Assembly: GCF_900108175.1 (NCBI RefSeq)
Contig: NZ_FNVO01000033.1
Coordinates: 1-58,310, forward strand
From: Thermomonospora echinospora
GTDB lineage: Bacteria; Actinomycetota; Actinomycetes; Streptosporangiales; Streptosporangiaceae
Direction of reading: 5' to 3'
DNA: 58,310 bases
Of this stretch, positions 7,501 through 15,990 are shown one piece after another. Position numbers and translations under genes: made by a program. The notes under the pieces were generated by a model, which made no database searches, was not told where the DNA came from, and was given only the letters and a program-made list of their open reading frames with translations. Position 1 is the stretch's first letter, and every line of letters starts with the position of its first letter.

Positions 7501-9471
7501 ATGAGCGAGCCGAACCGCAAGCCCGCGGCGACCGGGGCCACGGCGGCCCCGGCCGCCCCCGCCACCGACGAACGCGTCGACGAACGCACCGCCCGCAAGG
7601 TCGCCGAGGCCGCCCGTGAGACCGAGTGGCGGTTGCCCAGTTTTGGAAAACAACTGTTCATGGGCTGCCCACGGCTGGAGCTGATCCATCCGCACCCCCG
7701 CCCGGCCGAGGAGGCCGCGGCTCGGGGGGAGGCGTTCTTGGCCCGGCTGCGCCGGTTCTGCGCCGACCGGATCGACCCGGTTCGCATCGAGCGCGAGGCG
7801 CGCATCCCCGACGAGTTGGTGGCGGGCCTACGGGAGATCGGCGCGTTCGGCATGAAGATCCCCGAGAAGTACGGCGGGCTGGGGCTCAACCAGCTGTACT
7901 ACGGGCGGGCGCTGATGCTGGTGGGTTCGGTCAGCCCGGCGATCGGGGCGCTGCTGTCGGCGCACCAGTCCATCGGCGTGCCGCAGCCCATCCAGTTGTT
8001 CGGCACGGACGAGCAGAAGGAGGTCTGGCTGTCCCGCTGCGTCAACGAGATCAGCGCGTTCCTGCTCACCGAGCCCGACGTGGGCTCGGATCCGGCCCGG
8101 CTGCGGACCACCGCGGTGCCGTCGCCGGACGGCCGGGAGTACGTGCTCGACGGCGTCAAGCTGTGGACGACCAACGGCGTGGTCGCCGACCTGCTGGTGG
8201 TGATGGCACGGGTGCCCGCCTCCCCCGGGCACCGCGGCGGGATCTCGGCGTTCGTGGTAGAGGCCGGCTCCCCCGGCATCACGGTGGAGAACCGCAACGC
8301 GTTCATGGGGCTGCGCGGCATCGAGAACGGCGTCACCCGCTTCCACGAGGTCCGGGTGCCGGCCCGCAACCTGATCGGCCGGGAGGGCGCCGGGCTGAAG
8401 ATCGCGCTGACCACGCTGAACACCGGCCGGCTGTCGCTGCCGGCGCTGTGCGCGGCGGCGGCCAAGTGGGCCACCTCGATCGCCCGCCAGTGGAGCGCGC
8501 ACCGGGTGCAGTGGGGCCGCCCGATCGGCGAGCACGAGGCCATCTCCACCAAGCTGGCCTTCATCGCCGCGACCTCCTACGCGCTGGAGGCGATGGTCGA
8601 CCTGGCGAGCTCACTGGCCGACGACGAGCGCAACGACATCCGCATCGAGGCGGCCCTGGCCAAGCTGTACGCCTCGGAGATGGCCTGCCGGATCGCCGAC
8701 GAGCTGGTCCAGTTGCGCGGCGGCCGGGGGTACGAGACCGCCGAGTCGCTGGCCGCCCGGGGCGAGCGCGGGGTGCCCGCCGAGCAGGTGCTGCGCGACC
8801 TGCGCATCAACCGGATCTTCGAGGGCTCCACGGAGATCATGCATCTGCTGATCGCCCGGGAGGCGGTGGACGCCCACCTGTCGGTGGCCGGGGACATCAT
8901 CGACCCGGAGGCCGGGCGGGGCGACAAGGCGCGCGCCGCAGTCCGGGCCGGGGGCTTTTACGCGCGCTGGCTGCCGACGCTGGTCACCGGCCCCGGCAGC
9001 CGTCCAGGCTCCTACGGTGAGTTCGGGCCGCTGGCACCCCATCTGCGTTACGTGGAGCGCGCCTCCCGCAAGCTGGCCCGTTCCACCTTCTACGCCGCCG
9101 CCCGCTGGCAGGGCGCGCTGGAGCACAGGCAGGGGTTCCTGGGCCGGATGGTCGACATCGGCGCCGAACTGTTCGCGATGAGCGCCGTCTGCGTACGGGC
9201 CAGGATGGACCGGGAGGCCGATCCGGGCGCCGGCGCCTACGCGCTCGCCGACGCCTTCTGCCGGCAGGCCCGCGTACGGGTGGAGGCGCTCTTCGAGGCG
9301 CTGTGGCACAACACCGACGCCCACGACTCCCGGCTGGCCAGGCGGATCATGGCGGGCGAGTTCACCTGGCTGGAGGAGGGCGTCCTCGACCCGTCCATCC
9401 CCGGCCCGTGGATCGCCGACGCCGCCCCCGGCCCCAGCAAGGCCGAGGACGTGCACCGGCCCTTCCCCTGA
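7501..9471 (+). CDS. Acyl-CoA dehydrogenase, VLCAD/ACAD9-like
   Basis: A 656-residue FAD enzyme that should introduce the alpha-beta double bond in acyl-CoA, the first step of beta-oxidation. It is longer than the roughly 380-residue short/medium-chain enzymes because of a C-terminal extra domain as in VLCAD/ACAD9. Seen: PEKYGGLGL near the N-terminus, the middle-domain FLLTEPDVGSDPARL (about residue 187), LWTTNGVVADLLVVMARV, and the C-terminal RGGRGYE and RIFEGSTEIMHLLIARE. The Glu of FEGST (about residue 441) matches the VLCAD catalytic base. ATG 7501 follows GGAG at good spacing; the N-terminal 40 residues are Ala-rich and probably disordered. It is divergent from the IclR regulator and convergent with a thiolase. 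Confidence 0.9.
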   Translation: MSEPNRKPAATGATAAPAAPATDERVDERTARKVAEAARETEWRLPSFGKQLFMGCPRLELIHPHPRPAEEAAARGEAFLARLRRFCADRIDPVRIEREARIPDELVAGLREIGAFGMKIPEKYGGLGLNQLYYGRALMLVGSVSPAIGALLSAHQSIGVPQPIQLFGTDEQKEVWLSRCVNEISAFLLTEPDVGSDPARLRTTAVPSPDGREYVLDGVKLWTTNGVVADLLVVMARVPASPGHRGGISAFVVEAGSPGITVENRNAFMGLRGIENGVTRFHEVRVPARNLIGREGAGLKIALTTLNTGRLSLPALCAAAAKWATSIARQWSAHRVQWGRPIGEHEAISTKLAFIAATSYALEAMVDLASSLADDERNDIRIEAALAKLYASEMACRIADELVQLRGGRGYETAESLAARGERGVPAEQVLRDLRINRIFEGSTEIMHLLIAREAVDAHLSVAGDIIDPEAGRGDKARAAVRAGGFYARWLPTLVTGPGSRPGSYGEFGPLAPHLRYVERASRKLARSTFYAAARWQGALEHRQGFLGRMVDIGAELFAMSAVCVRARMDREADPGAGAYALADAFCRQARVRVEALFEALWHNTDAHDSRLARRIMAGEFTWLEEGVLDPSIPGPWIADAAPGPSKAEDVHRPFP

Positions 9472-9535
9472 GCGCTCCGCGGTCAGCCCCACCCGCGGGC
9501 GGACCGCCGGTGCGCCTCCAGGTCGCGGATACGGC

Positions 9536-9568
9536 GGCGGGCGGGACCGCGGTACGGTCCCGCCCGCC
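9536..9568. terminator. Bidirectional hairpin terminator
   Basis: A perfect 14-bp stem (9536-9549 with 9555-9568; GGCGGGCGGGACCG and its complement) with a five-base loop. It lies between the convergent acyl-CoA dehydrogenase and thiolase genes. Confidence 0.8.
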
Positions 9569-9594
9569 GGTTCCGTCCGGCTCAGCCGGTCATG

Positions 9595-10743
9595 TCACAG
9601 GCGCTCGATGATGGTGGCGTTGGCCTGGCCGCCGCCCTCGCACATGGTCTGCAGGCCGTAGCGGCCGCCGGTGCGCTCCAGCTCGTGCAGCAGCTTGGTC
9701 ATCAGGACGCCGCCGGTGGCGCCCAGCGGGTGGCCCAGCGCGATGGCGCCGCCGTTGGGGTTGGTCCGGGCCGGGTCGGCGCCGATCTCCTTCAGCCACG
9801 CCAGCACGACCGGGGCGAACGCCTCGTTGATCTCGGTGGCGTCGATGTCGTCGATCTTCAGCCCGCTCTTGGCCAGCACCTTCTCGGTGGCCGGGATCGG
9901 GCCGGTGAGCATGTAGACCGGGTCCGAGCCGCACACCGCCAGGGTGTGGATGCGGGCGCGCGGGGTCAGGTTGTGCCGCTTGACGGCCTCCTCGGAGGCC
10001 AGCAGCAGCGCCGAGGCGCCCACCGAGATCTGCGAGGCCACCGCGGCGGTGATCTCCCAGCCCTCGCGCAGCGGCTTGAGGCCGGCCATCTTCTCCAGCG
10101 TGGTGTCCGGGCGCACGCCCTCGTCGGTGGCCAGCCCGCCCAGCGGGGCGATCTCCCGGTCGAAGTAGCCGTTCTCCAGCGCCTTGGCCGCCCGCTGGTG
10201 GCTCTCCAGCGCGAACTGCTCCAGGTCGCCGCGCTTGAAGCCCCACTTCTCGCACATCAGCTGCGCGCCGCGGAACTGCGAGATCTCCTGCTTGCCGTAC
10301 CGCTCGGCCCAGCCCGGCCCCCAGGGCAGCCCGGCCGCCGGACCCTCGGGGCCCATCGGGACGGACGAGCCCATCGGGACCATGGCCATGTTCTCCACGC
10401 CCGCGGCGACCACCAGGTCCTGGGTGCCCGACAGCACCGCCTGGGCCGCGAAGTGCACGGCCTGCTGCGAGGAGCCGCACTGCCGGTCGATGGTGACGCC
10501 CGGCACGTGCTCGGGCAGGCCCGCCGACAGCCAGGCGGTGCGGGCGATGTCCAGGGTCTGCGCGCCGACCTGCATGACGCAGCCCATGATCACGTCTTCC
10601 ACGGCCGCCGGGTCGACCCCCGTACGGCTCATCAGCTCCTTGAGCACATGGGCACCGAGGTCGGCGGAGTGGACGTCCTTGAGGGCACCCTTCTTGGTGC
10701 CCACAGGGGTACGGACCGCGCCGACGATGTACGCCTCGGCCAC
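9595..10743 (-). CDS. Acetyl-CoA acetyltransferase (thiolase)
   Basis: A 382-residue thiolase that should cleave 3-ketoacyl-CoA or condense acetyl-CoA. The nucleophile region IDRQCGSSQQAVHFAAQAV places the active-site Cys near residue 88, as in the family. The C-terminal half carries NEAFAPV, NPNGGAIALGHPLGATG (catalytic His) and MCEGGGQANATIIERL (second Cys). The GTG start at 10743 was chosen because GGAGG lies 4-5 bases upstream and the family start EAYIVGAVRTPVG follows at once. With the acyl-CoA dehydrogenase it fits a fatty-acid oxidation function, though the two genes converge and are not one operon. Confidence 0.93.
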   Translation of the reverse strand: MAEAYIVGAVRTPVGTKKGALKDVHSADLGAHVLKELMSRTGVDPAAVEDVIMGCVMQVGAQTLDIARTAWLSAGLPEHVPGVTIDRQCGSSQQAVHFAAQAVLSGTQDLVVAAGVENMAMVPMGSSVPMGPEGPAAGLPWGPGWAERYGKQEISQFRGAQLMCEKWGFKRGDLEQFALESHQRAAKALENGYFDREIAPLGGLATDEGVRPDTTLEKMAGLKPLREGWEITAAVASQISVGASALLLASEEAVKRHNLTPRARIHTLAVCGSDPVYMLTGPIPATEKVLAKSGLKIDDIDATEINEAFAPVVLAWLKEIGADPARTNPNGGAIALGHPLGATGGVLMTKLLHELERTGGRYGLQTMCEGGGQANATIIERL

Positions 10744-11120
10744 GACGCCTCCAGATTTCTGCGTAGGGGTTCCGTCCCGGAGCAAACCGAGTCAGATTCG
10801 GTCTTGTCAGTATGAGGTTACAACGTGCCGTCCGCCGCGTCGTGGGTGCCCGTTCTCACAATTTCCGCCAGAGCCGTACCGGCGGGCTCCGGCATCCCGG
10901 AGGACGGCGCGTCCGGCCAGGCCACGGCAGCCCCTACCAGGGTATGCGGGGGTTACGGCCGGGCCGGACGACCGTGGAACCCGCCGGCCCGGCACCGCGG
11001 GAGTCCGGGGATCGCCCCCGGACGGCCGGGCCGGCACCGCCGTCGGTGTGCCGCACGGCGGGATCGCCTCCAGGCGGCCGGGCCGACGGGGCCTCCACCC
11101 CGGTTTCGAGGTCCGGGGGG
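10744..11120. other. 377-bp intergenic region, no gene seen
   Basis: This is the upstream region of the thiolase gene and the downstream region of the next minus-strand gene. The thiolase ribosome site is at its left end and its promoter should lie here. A short GTCCGGGG...CCCCGGAC hairpin (11003-11023) could terminate the upstream gene. Repeated GGCCGGGCCG motifs occur around 11020-11090. No frame here shows family features. Confidence 0.5.
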
Positions 11121-11537
11121 TCAGCCGGTCAGGTCCCTGGCGACCTTGGCGGCGCCGAGGCCCGCAGCCCCGGCGGCGACGGCCGAGAACGCGCCCGCCG
11201 CCCACAGCGGGACGCCCTTGGCGCCGCCGCGCGGCTTGCGGGACTTCATCGCGGCCACCGCGTCCAGCACGTCCACCGCCAGGCCGAGTCGCGCCCAGGT
11301 CGCCCGGCCCTGCCCCTTGCTGAGCAGGTATCCGGCGCCCAGTGCGATCTCCCGGCCGGCGAAGATCCTGGTCATCAGGTCGCGTCCGGGGTCCGCCCCG
11401 GCGCCCGCGCCCAGCGCCCGGGCGACCGCTCCCGGCGCCAGGAACGCCGTCACGCCCAGCGCCACCCTGCCGCGCGCCAACTGCACCATCAGCTCGTCCA
11501 CGCGGTCCCGTCGCTGCTCTTCGTTCACATCTGCCAC
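11121..11537 (-). CDS. Small helical membrane-type protein, unknown function
   Basis: A 138-residue protein starting VADVNEEQRRDRVDELMVQLARGRVALG, rich in alanine and glycine. Moderately hydrophobic helices follow: ALGVTAFLAPGAVARALG, EIALGAGYLLSKG, LGLAVDVLDAVAAM and PLWAAGAFSAVAAGAAGLGAAKVA. The pattern resembles small DUF4267-like membrane proteins, but I am not sure of the family. No good ribosome site precedes the chosen GTG 11537 or an in-frame GTG three codons later, so the start is uncertain; a longer ATG-initiated version would add 37 arginine-rich residues that look non-native. It is divergent from a 52-residue membrane protein gene. Confidence 0.6.
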   Translation of the reverse strand: MADVNEEQRRDRVDELMVQLARGRVALGVTAFLAPGAVARALGAGAGADPGRDLMTRIFAGREIALGAGYLLSKGQGRATWARLGLAVDVLDAVAAMKSRKPRGGAKGVPLWAAGAFSAVAAGAAGLGAAKVARDLTG

Positions 11538-11660
11538 AGCGGGAGCGTATCGCCGTTCCCGAACGGGATTCGACACCGGATCCGCACGCCGCCGCGCCCG
11601 GAGTACGGCCGCCGACCCGCGTAGGCTGCCGGTGAGCCCCCGAGCCACCGAGGTGTCCGC

Positions 11661-11819
11661 ATGACGGGAATGATCCTTCTTATCTTCCTGGCGCTGATGT
11701 GCGCATACATCCTGCGTTACATCGCCGGACGGCTGCGCTGGTCCGTGCCCGCCTACGGCGGGATCATCATCGTCTTCATGATCGTGGTGCTGGCCGTGTG
11801 GGGGCAGTCACTGGATTAG
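11661..11819 (+). CDS. 52-residue two-helix membrane protein
   Basis: ATG 11661 to TAG 11819, a complete small gene. The protein begins MTGMILLIFLALMCAYILRYI, has a basic GRLRW turn, then a second hydrophobic helix GGIIIVFMIVVLAVWG, and ends QSLD. A GAGGTGTC lies upstream at ribosome-site distance. It is a typical small actinobacterial inner-membrane protein; function unknown. It sits 91 bp before the methyltransferase gene on the same strand. Confidence 0.65.
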   Translation: MTGMILLIFLALMCAYILRYIAGRLRWSVPAYGGIIIVFMIVVLAVWGQSLD

Positions 11820-11910
11820 GACCGGCGGGTGAGGACCGGCCGAACTTCTTCCCGGGCCGCGGCGTCTTAGCTGAGAAAGCTGCTTCCCCGCGCGGCAAGG
11901 GAGACAAGAC

Positions 11911-12705
11911 GTGCCATCGACCACGGCCAGGGCCCGACAGCATCGGAGCGCCGTCTCCCCGCATGTGGACCGGCTCGTGGACTTCACCGAGCCCTCCCCG
12001 GCCGACGAGTGCCTCGACCTCTCCCACGGCCGGGGACCGCTGCCCGCCGCGCTGGAGCCACTGGTCCGCCGGGTCACCGCGGTCGACACGACCCAGGTGA
12101 CGGCCGGCACGACCGGCCCCCTTCCCGTTCCCCGGGGCTCTGGGTCCGGCGGCCGCACCCCCACCGTGCTGTTCGACCGCAGCCGTACGCACGGCGGCGG
12201 CCCCGGCTCCTCGGCGGTACGGGCCGACGCCTGCGCGCTGCCCTACCGGGACGGGACGTTCACCCTGGTCACCTCGCGTTTCTCGCTGCGGCGGCTGGGC
12301 GATCCGGCGCAGGTGCTGCGCGAGATGGTCCGGGTCTGCCGGCCCGGCGGCCGGGTGGTCATCGCCGAGGCGGTCCGGCCCGCCTACGACGCTCCGGAAC
12401 GCGACCGGCTGGAACGGCTGCGCGATCCCGGCCACCCGGGACTGGCCACGGTCGACGGGCTCACCCGGCTGCTGGCGGAGGCGGGCGCGCACGTGCGCCG
12501 GCTGGAGCGGATCAACGTGGAACGGCCGCTGGAGCCCTGGCTGGCCGACGCCCCGGATCCGCACGGCGCCGACGACATCCGCCACGCCCTGGTGAACGAG
12601 GTGGACGGCGGTCCGCGCACCGGCGCCAGGCCCCGCGTCATCGGCGGGGAGATGTGGTTCACCCAGACCTGGGCCTACCTGGCCGCCGAGCCCTACCGCC
12701 GCTGA
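11911..12705 (+). CDS. SAM-dependent methyltransferase (Methyltransf_11-like)
   Basis: A 264-residue protein from GTG 11911, preceded by AGGGAG. The SAM site region is degenerate at motif I (ECLDLSHGRGPLPAAL instead of a D.G.G.G pattern). The later landmarks are clear: AVDTTQV, VRADACALPYRDGTFTLVTSRFSLRRLGDPAQVLREMVRVCRPGGRVVIAEAV. This arrangement is that of ubiquinone/menaquinone-type and small-molecule methyltransferases. An insert between residues 65 and 100 (PRGSGSGGRTPTVLF) separates the motif I and post-I regions. The substrate is unknown. It converges with the SpoIIE-type phosphatase gene. Confidence 0.75.
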   Translation: MPSTTARARQHRSAVSPHVDRLVDFTEPSPADECLDLSHGRGPLPAALEPLVRRVTAVDTTQVTAGTTGPLPVPRGSGSGGRTPTVLFDRSRTHGGGPGSSAVRADACALPYRDGTFTLVTSRFSLRRLGDPAQVLREMVRVCRPGGRVVIAEAVRPAYDAPERDRLERLRDPGHPGLATVDGLTRLLAEAGAHVRRLERINVERPLEPWLADAPDPHGADDIRHALVNEVDGGPRTGARPRVIGGEMWFTQTWAYLAAEPYRR

Positions 12706-12760
12706 GCCGCACCCCGTACGGGCGGCCCGGCGCGCCACCGCAGACCGGCGGCCGCCGCGG

Positions 12761-15004
12761 TCAGGGCGTCAGCGGAAGCTCGAACCACACGGCCTTGCCG
12801 TCGGAGGTCGGGCGGGCGCCCCACCGGGTGGCGAGTTGGTCGACCAGGTACAGGCCCCGGCCGCCCTCGTCGGTCTCCCCGGCGCTGCGGATGCGGGGCA
12901 GCCGCAGGTCGGAGTCGAAGACCTCCACCCACAGCGCGTCGGCCCCGCGCCGCAGCCGCAGCCGGAACTCCTTGGTCGCCGGCTCCCGGCGGCCCAGTTC
13001 CATGCCCAGGTCCCACAGCTCCTCGTCCAGCGACAGCACCGGATCGCCGCCCGAGCCCAGCCCGGCCACCTGGGGCATCGCCGGCTCCCGGCGCGGCGCC
13101 GGGGCGTTGGCGGCGTGCAGCACCACGTTGGTGACCACCTCGGAGACCAGCAGGCAGGCCAGCTCGGCCTGTTCGGAGTCCACCCCCCAGGAGGCGAAGG
13201 TGTCCGACGCCATCCGCCGCGCCTCCGACACCATGATCGGCTCTGCCGTGAAGGTGCGCTGCTCGACCGCCAGTTCCTCGGCGGACGTGCGGATCACCAC
13301 GATCGCCACGTCGTCGTCGACGTCGCCCGGCACCGCCTCGTAGGCGGCGTTGGCGATCGCCTCCACGTCGCCGTCGGCCACCGCGGCCACCGCCTCGCGC
13401 AGCATCCGGCGCGACTCTTCCCGGGTGTAGTACTCGCCGTCGTCCTTGGGCCGCCGGTCGATCAGCCCGTCGGTGTAGAGCACCAGCGTGGCACCGGGCT
13501 TGAGCTCGCGGCTCTCCTCGTTGAACAGGATCTCGCCGCCCACCCCGGAGCCGCGCACCCCGAGCATGGCGCCCTTGCTGTCGAACTCCAGCTCGCCGAC
13601 CTGGCCGTCGGAGATCAGCAGCGGCGGGTCGTGCCCGGCGTTGGCGAACGACAGCACCCGCGACCAGGCGTCGTACACGAAGTAGGTGCACGACACCAGC
13701 GTCGGCCGTGCCAGTTCCTCGCCGCCGCGGGGCCGGTGGGCCGCGCCCATCGTGCGGGTCCACTCGTCCAGCTCGCGCAGAATCTCCGCGGGCGGCTTGT
13801 CGTCCTGGGCGAACGCCCGCAGCGCCGCCCGCAGCTGGCCCATCACCGCCGCCGCGCGGGCGCCGCGGCCCTCCACGTCCCCGATCACCAGGCCGACCCG
13901 GCCCGCCGACAGCGGGATCACGTCGTACCAGTCGCCGCCGACCTGGGTCTGGATGCCGTGCCCGTGCGACTCCAGCGGCCGGGCCGGCTCGTACCGCCAG
14001 GCGATCTTCAGCCCGTCCAGCCGGGGCGGGGCGTCGCCGGGCAGCAGGTCCTTCTGGAACGCCAGAGCCGTCTCGCGCTCGGTCTCGAACAACATCGCGT
14101 TGTCGACCGCCAGCGCCACCCGGCCGGCGATGGCCCCGACCAGGTCGCGGTCGAAGCCGTCGTAGTGCGGGTCGGGGCGTCTGCTGAGGTTGGACAGCGC
14201 CAGGCTCATCACGCCCAGCAACTCGCCGCGCGCCAACAGCGGGGCGGCGATCACCGAGGTGATGCCCATGTCGTCGCCCAGCCGCCGGCTGGAGGTGGTG
14301 GGCGCGGAGAACCGGTGCTGCACCAGGTCCTCCACCAGCACCGCGTCACGGCGCTCCATGGCCTTGGCGCAGAAGTGGCCGGGCGGGTACGACACCGGCT
14401 CGCCGACCTCGGCCCAGGTGCCGGGCGGCGGCGACCAGCCGGCCGCGTGCCGCGACACCCGGCGCACCAGCCGGTCGCCGCTGAACAGGTCGATGAAGCA
14501 GTGGTCGGCGAACTGCGGGACCAGGGTGTCGGCCATCTGGCGCAGCGTGGTGGCCAGCTCCAGCGACCCGGCCAGCCGCTCGCCGATGCGCTCCAGCAGC
14601 CCGTAGCGCTCCTGGTCGCGCTGGTTGCTGCGGAGCGCCTCACGGGCGAAGATCACGACCCCGTCCACGGCGCCGGACGGGTGGCGCAGCGGGACGGCGT
14701 GCGCGCGGGTGTAGACGGTGGCGCCGTCGGCGCGCACGTTGCAGAACGTGCCCTCCCACACGCCGCCCTTGAGGACGTGCCGGGCCAGCTCGGTGGCCTG
14801 GTCGCGGTCCTCCTCGGCGATGCCCAGCGACAGCACCGACTGCCCGACGTACTCGCCGCCGAAGCCGAACAGCTCGTGCGCGAACTCGTTGCTGTAGATG
14901 ATGTTGCTGAAGCGGTCGCAGACGATGACCGCCATCTCCATCTGCGCGAGAACCGTCTCCGGCGGCAGCTGCGCCTCGAAGGAGGACTCACCCCACCGCT
15001 TCAT
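12761..15004 (-). CDS. PAS-GAF-SpoIIE(PP2C)-HATPase signalling protein
   Basis: A 747-residue multidomain regulator. In order: a PAS domain (MEMAVIVCDRFSNIIYSNEFAHELFGF, about 22-115), a GAF domain (about 150-305), a linker ALAFQKDLLPG, a PP2C/SpoIIE serine phosphatase (QVGGDWYDVIPL...GLVIGDVEGRGARAAAVMGQLRA, ending in DDVAIVVIR; about 320-570) and a C-terminal HATPase_c anti-sigma-kinase-like domain (SEVVTNVVLHA near 625, GRGLYLVDQLATRWG). The combination suggests one protein that can both phosphorylate and dephosphorylate anti-sigma-factor antagonists in response to a ligand or redox cue. No transmembrane helix is seen. GAGG lies 4 bases before the ATG. It follows a DtxR gene on the same strand. 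Confidence 0.9.
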   Translation of the reverse strand: MKRWGESSFEAQLPPETVLAQMEMAVIVCDRFSNIIYSNEFAHELFGFGGEYVGQSVLSLGIAEEDRDQATELARHVLKGGVWEGTFCNVRADGATVYTRAHAVPLRHPSGAVDGVVIFAREALRSNQRDQERYGLLERIGERLAGSLELATTLRQMADTLVPQFADHCFIDLFSGDRLVRRVSRHAAGWSPPPGTWAEVGEPVSYPPGHFCAKAMERRDAVLVEDLVQHRFSAPTTSSRRLGDDMGITSVIAAPLLARGELLGVMSLALSNLSRRPDPHYDGFDRDLVGAIAGRVALAVDNAMLFETERETALAFQKDLLPGDAPPRLDGLKIAWRYEPARPLESHGHGIQTQVGGDWYDVIPLSAGRVGLVIGDVEGRGARAAAVMGQLRAALRAFAQDDKPPAEILRELDEWTRTMGAAHRPRGGEELARPTLVSCTYFVYDAWSRVLSFANAGHDPPLLISDGQVGELEFDSKGAMLGVRGSGVGGEILFNEESRELKPGATLVLYTDGLIDRRPKDDGEYYTREESRRMLREAVAAVADGDVEAIANAAYEAVPGDVDDDVAIVVIRTSAEELAVEQRTFTAEPIMVSEARRMASDTFASWGVDSEQAELACLLVSEVVTNVVLHAANAPAPRREPAMPQVAGLGSGGDPVLSLDEELWDLGMELGRREPATKEFRLRLRRGADALWVEVFDSDLRLPRIRSAGETDEGGRGLYLVDQLATRWGARPTSDGKAVWFELPLTP

Positions 15005-15120
15005 CGGACCTCGGCCTCCCCGGCACGACAGCGAGCACGATCTGCCCCTTCACGGATACCGCGCACGCCTTCCTCGTAATTGAACGACGAAAGCACGTTC
15101 CGGATACGCGGGAACGGCAT
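15001..15120 (-). CDS. Possible 39-residue upstream ORF coupled to the phosphatase gene
   Basis: A short frame beginning MPFPRIRNVLSSFNYEEGVRG lies between the DtxR gene and the phosphatase gene on the same strand. Its TGA overlaps the phosphatase ATG in an ATGA, which would allow translational coupling. Against it: no clear ribosome site, and third-position GC (roughly 60%) lower than in its neighbours. It may be a leader peptide or chance. Confidence 0.3.
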   Translation of the reverse strand: MPFPRIRNVLSSFNYEEGVRGIREGADRARCRAGEAEVR

Positions 15121-15169
15121 CTCGCCGCGGAGATCTTCGGTACGGAGCGGGACGGTCAACGGGAGACGA

Positions 15170-15868
15170 TCAACGCCTGGTGACGAACACGTGCTCGGCC
15201 AGGCGGCGCGGCAACTCGGTCGCGCCCTCCGGCTCGTCGTCACAACTCACCCGGACGCCGTCCTCACTGGTCGCCAACATCACCTCTCGTCCCGGCTGGA
15301 TGCCCAGTCGCTTGAGGATGAGCATCAGATCGCTGTCGCTCTGCACCTGCTCACTGATCCGCCGCACCACCGCTGGGGTGCCGGCCGGGGTGGCGACGTC
15401 GGTCATCACGTCGAGTGGACCGGACTCCTCGCCGTCCTCGGACACGCCGAGCTCGTCGAGCCCGGGGATCGGGTTGCCGTGCGGGCAGTGCGTCGGGTTG
15501 CCCAGCAGCGCCACCAGCCGCCGCTCGACCTCCTCGCTCATCACGTGCTCCCAGCGGCACGCCTCGATGTGGACGTCTTCCCAGGGCAGTCCGATCACGT
15601 TCACCAGCAGGCACTCGGCGAGACGGTGCTTGCGCATCACGCGGGTGGCCAGACCCCGGCCGGTCGCGGTGAGCTCGAGGTGCCGGTCGCCCTCGACCCG
15701 CAGCAGGCCGTCGCGTTCCATCCGGGCGACCGTCTGACTCACGGTCGGGCCGCTCTGGGACAGCCGCTCGGCGATGCGCGCGCGCAGGGGAATGATCCCC
15801 TCCTCTTCGAGCTCGAACACCGTCCGGAGATACATCTCCGTCGTGTCGATCAGGCCGTGTGAGGTCAA
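15170..15868 (-). CDS. DtxR/IdeR-family metal-dependent repressor
   Basis: A 232-residue metalloregulator from TTG 15868, with GGAGGG 5 bases upstream. The N-terminal winged helix is followed by the dimerisation/metal domain and a C-terminal SH3-like region. The DtxR metal ligands are all present, shifted by two residues: Met12, His81, Glu85, His100, Cys104, Glu107 and His108 (RKHRLAE and VHIEACRWEHVM). It should therefore bind Fe(II) or Mn(II) and repress metal-uptake genes, although no such genes are adjacent. It is divergent from the uracil-DNA glycosylase gene. No consensus iron box was recognised in the 122-bp gap. Confidence 0.92.
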   Translation of the reverse strand: MTSHGLIDTTEMYLRTVFELEEEGIIPLRARIAERLSQSGPTVSQTVARMERDGLLRVEGDRHLELTATGRGLATRVMRKHRLAECLLVNVIGLPWEDVHIEACRWEHVMSEEVERRLVALLGNPTHCPHGNPIPGLDELGVSEDGEESGPLDVMTDVATPAGTPAVVRRISEQVQSDSDLMLILKRLGIQPGREVMLATSEDGVRVSCDDEPEGATELPRRLAEHVFVTRR

Positions 15869-15990
15869 GGCTCCCTCCGCTCTCGAAGCTCCAAGTCTAC
15901 TTCGTCAGGGCCGTGCAGGGGCGGCCGTCGACGGTGCCCGTGCACATCACCGGACGTAACGAATGCCGTAATGGGTAGAAGCAACGCGTT

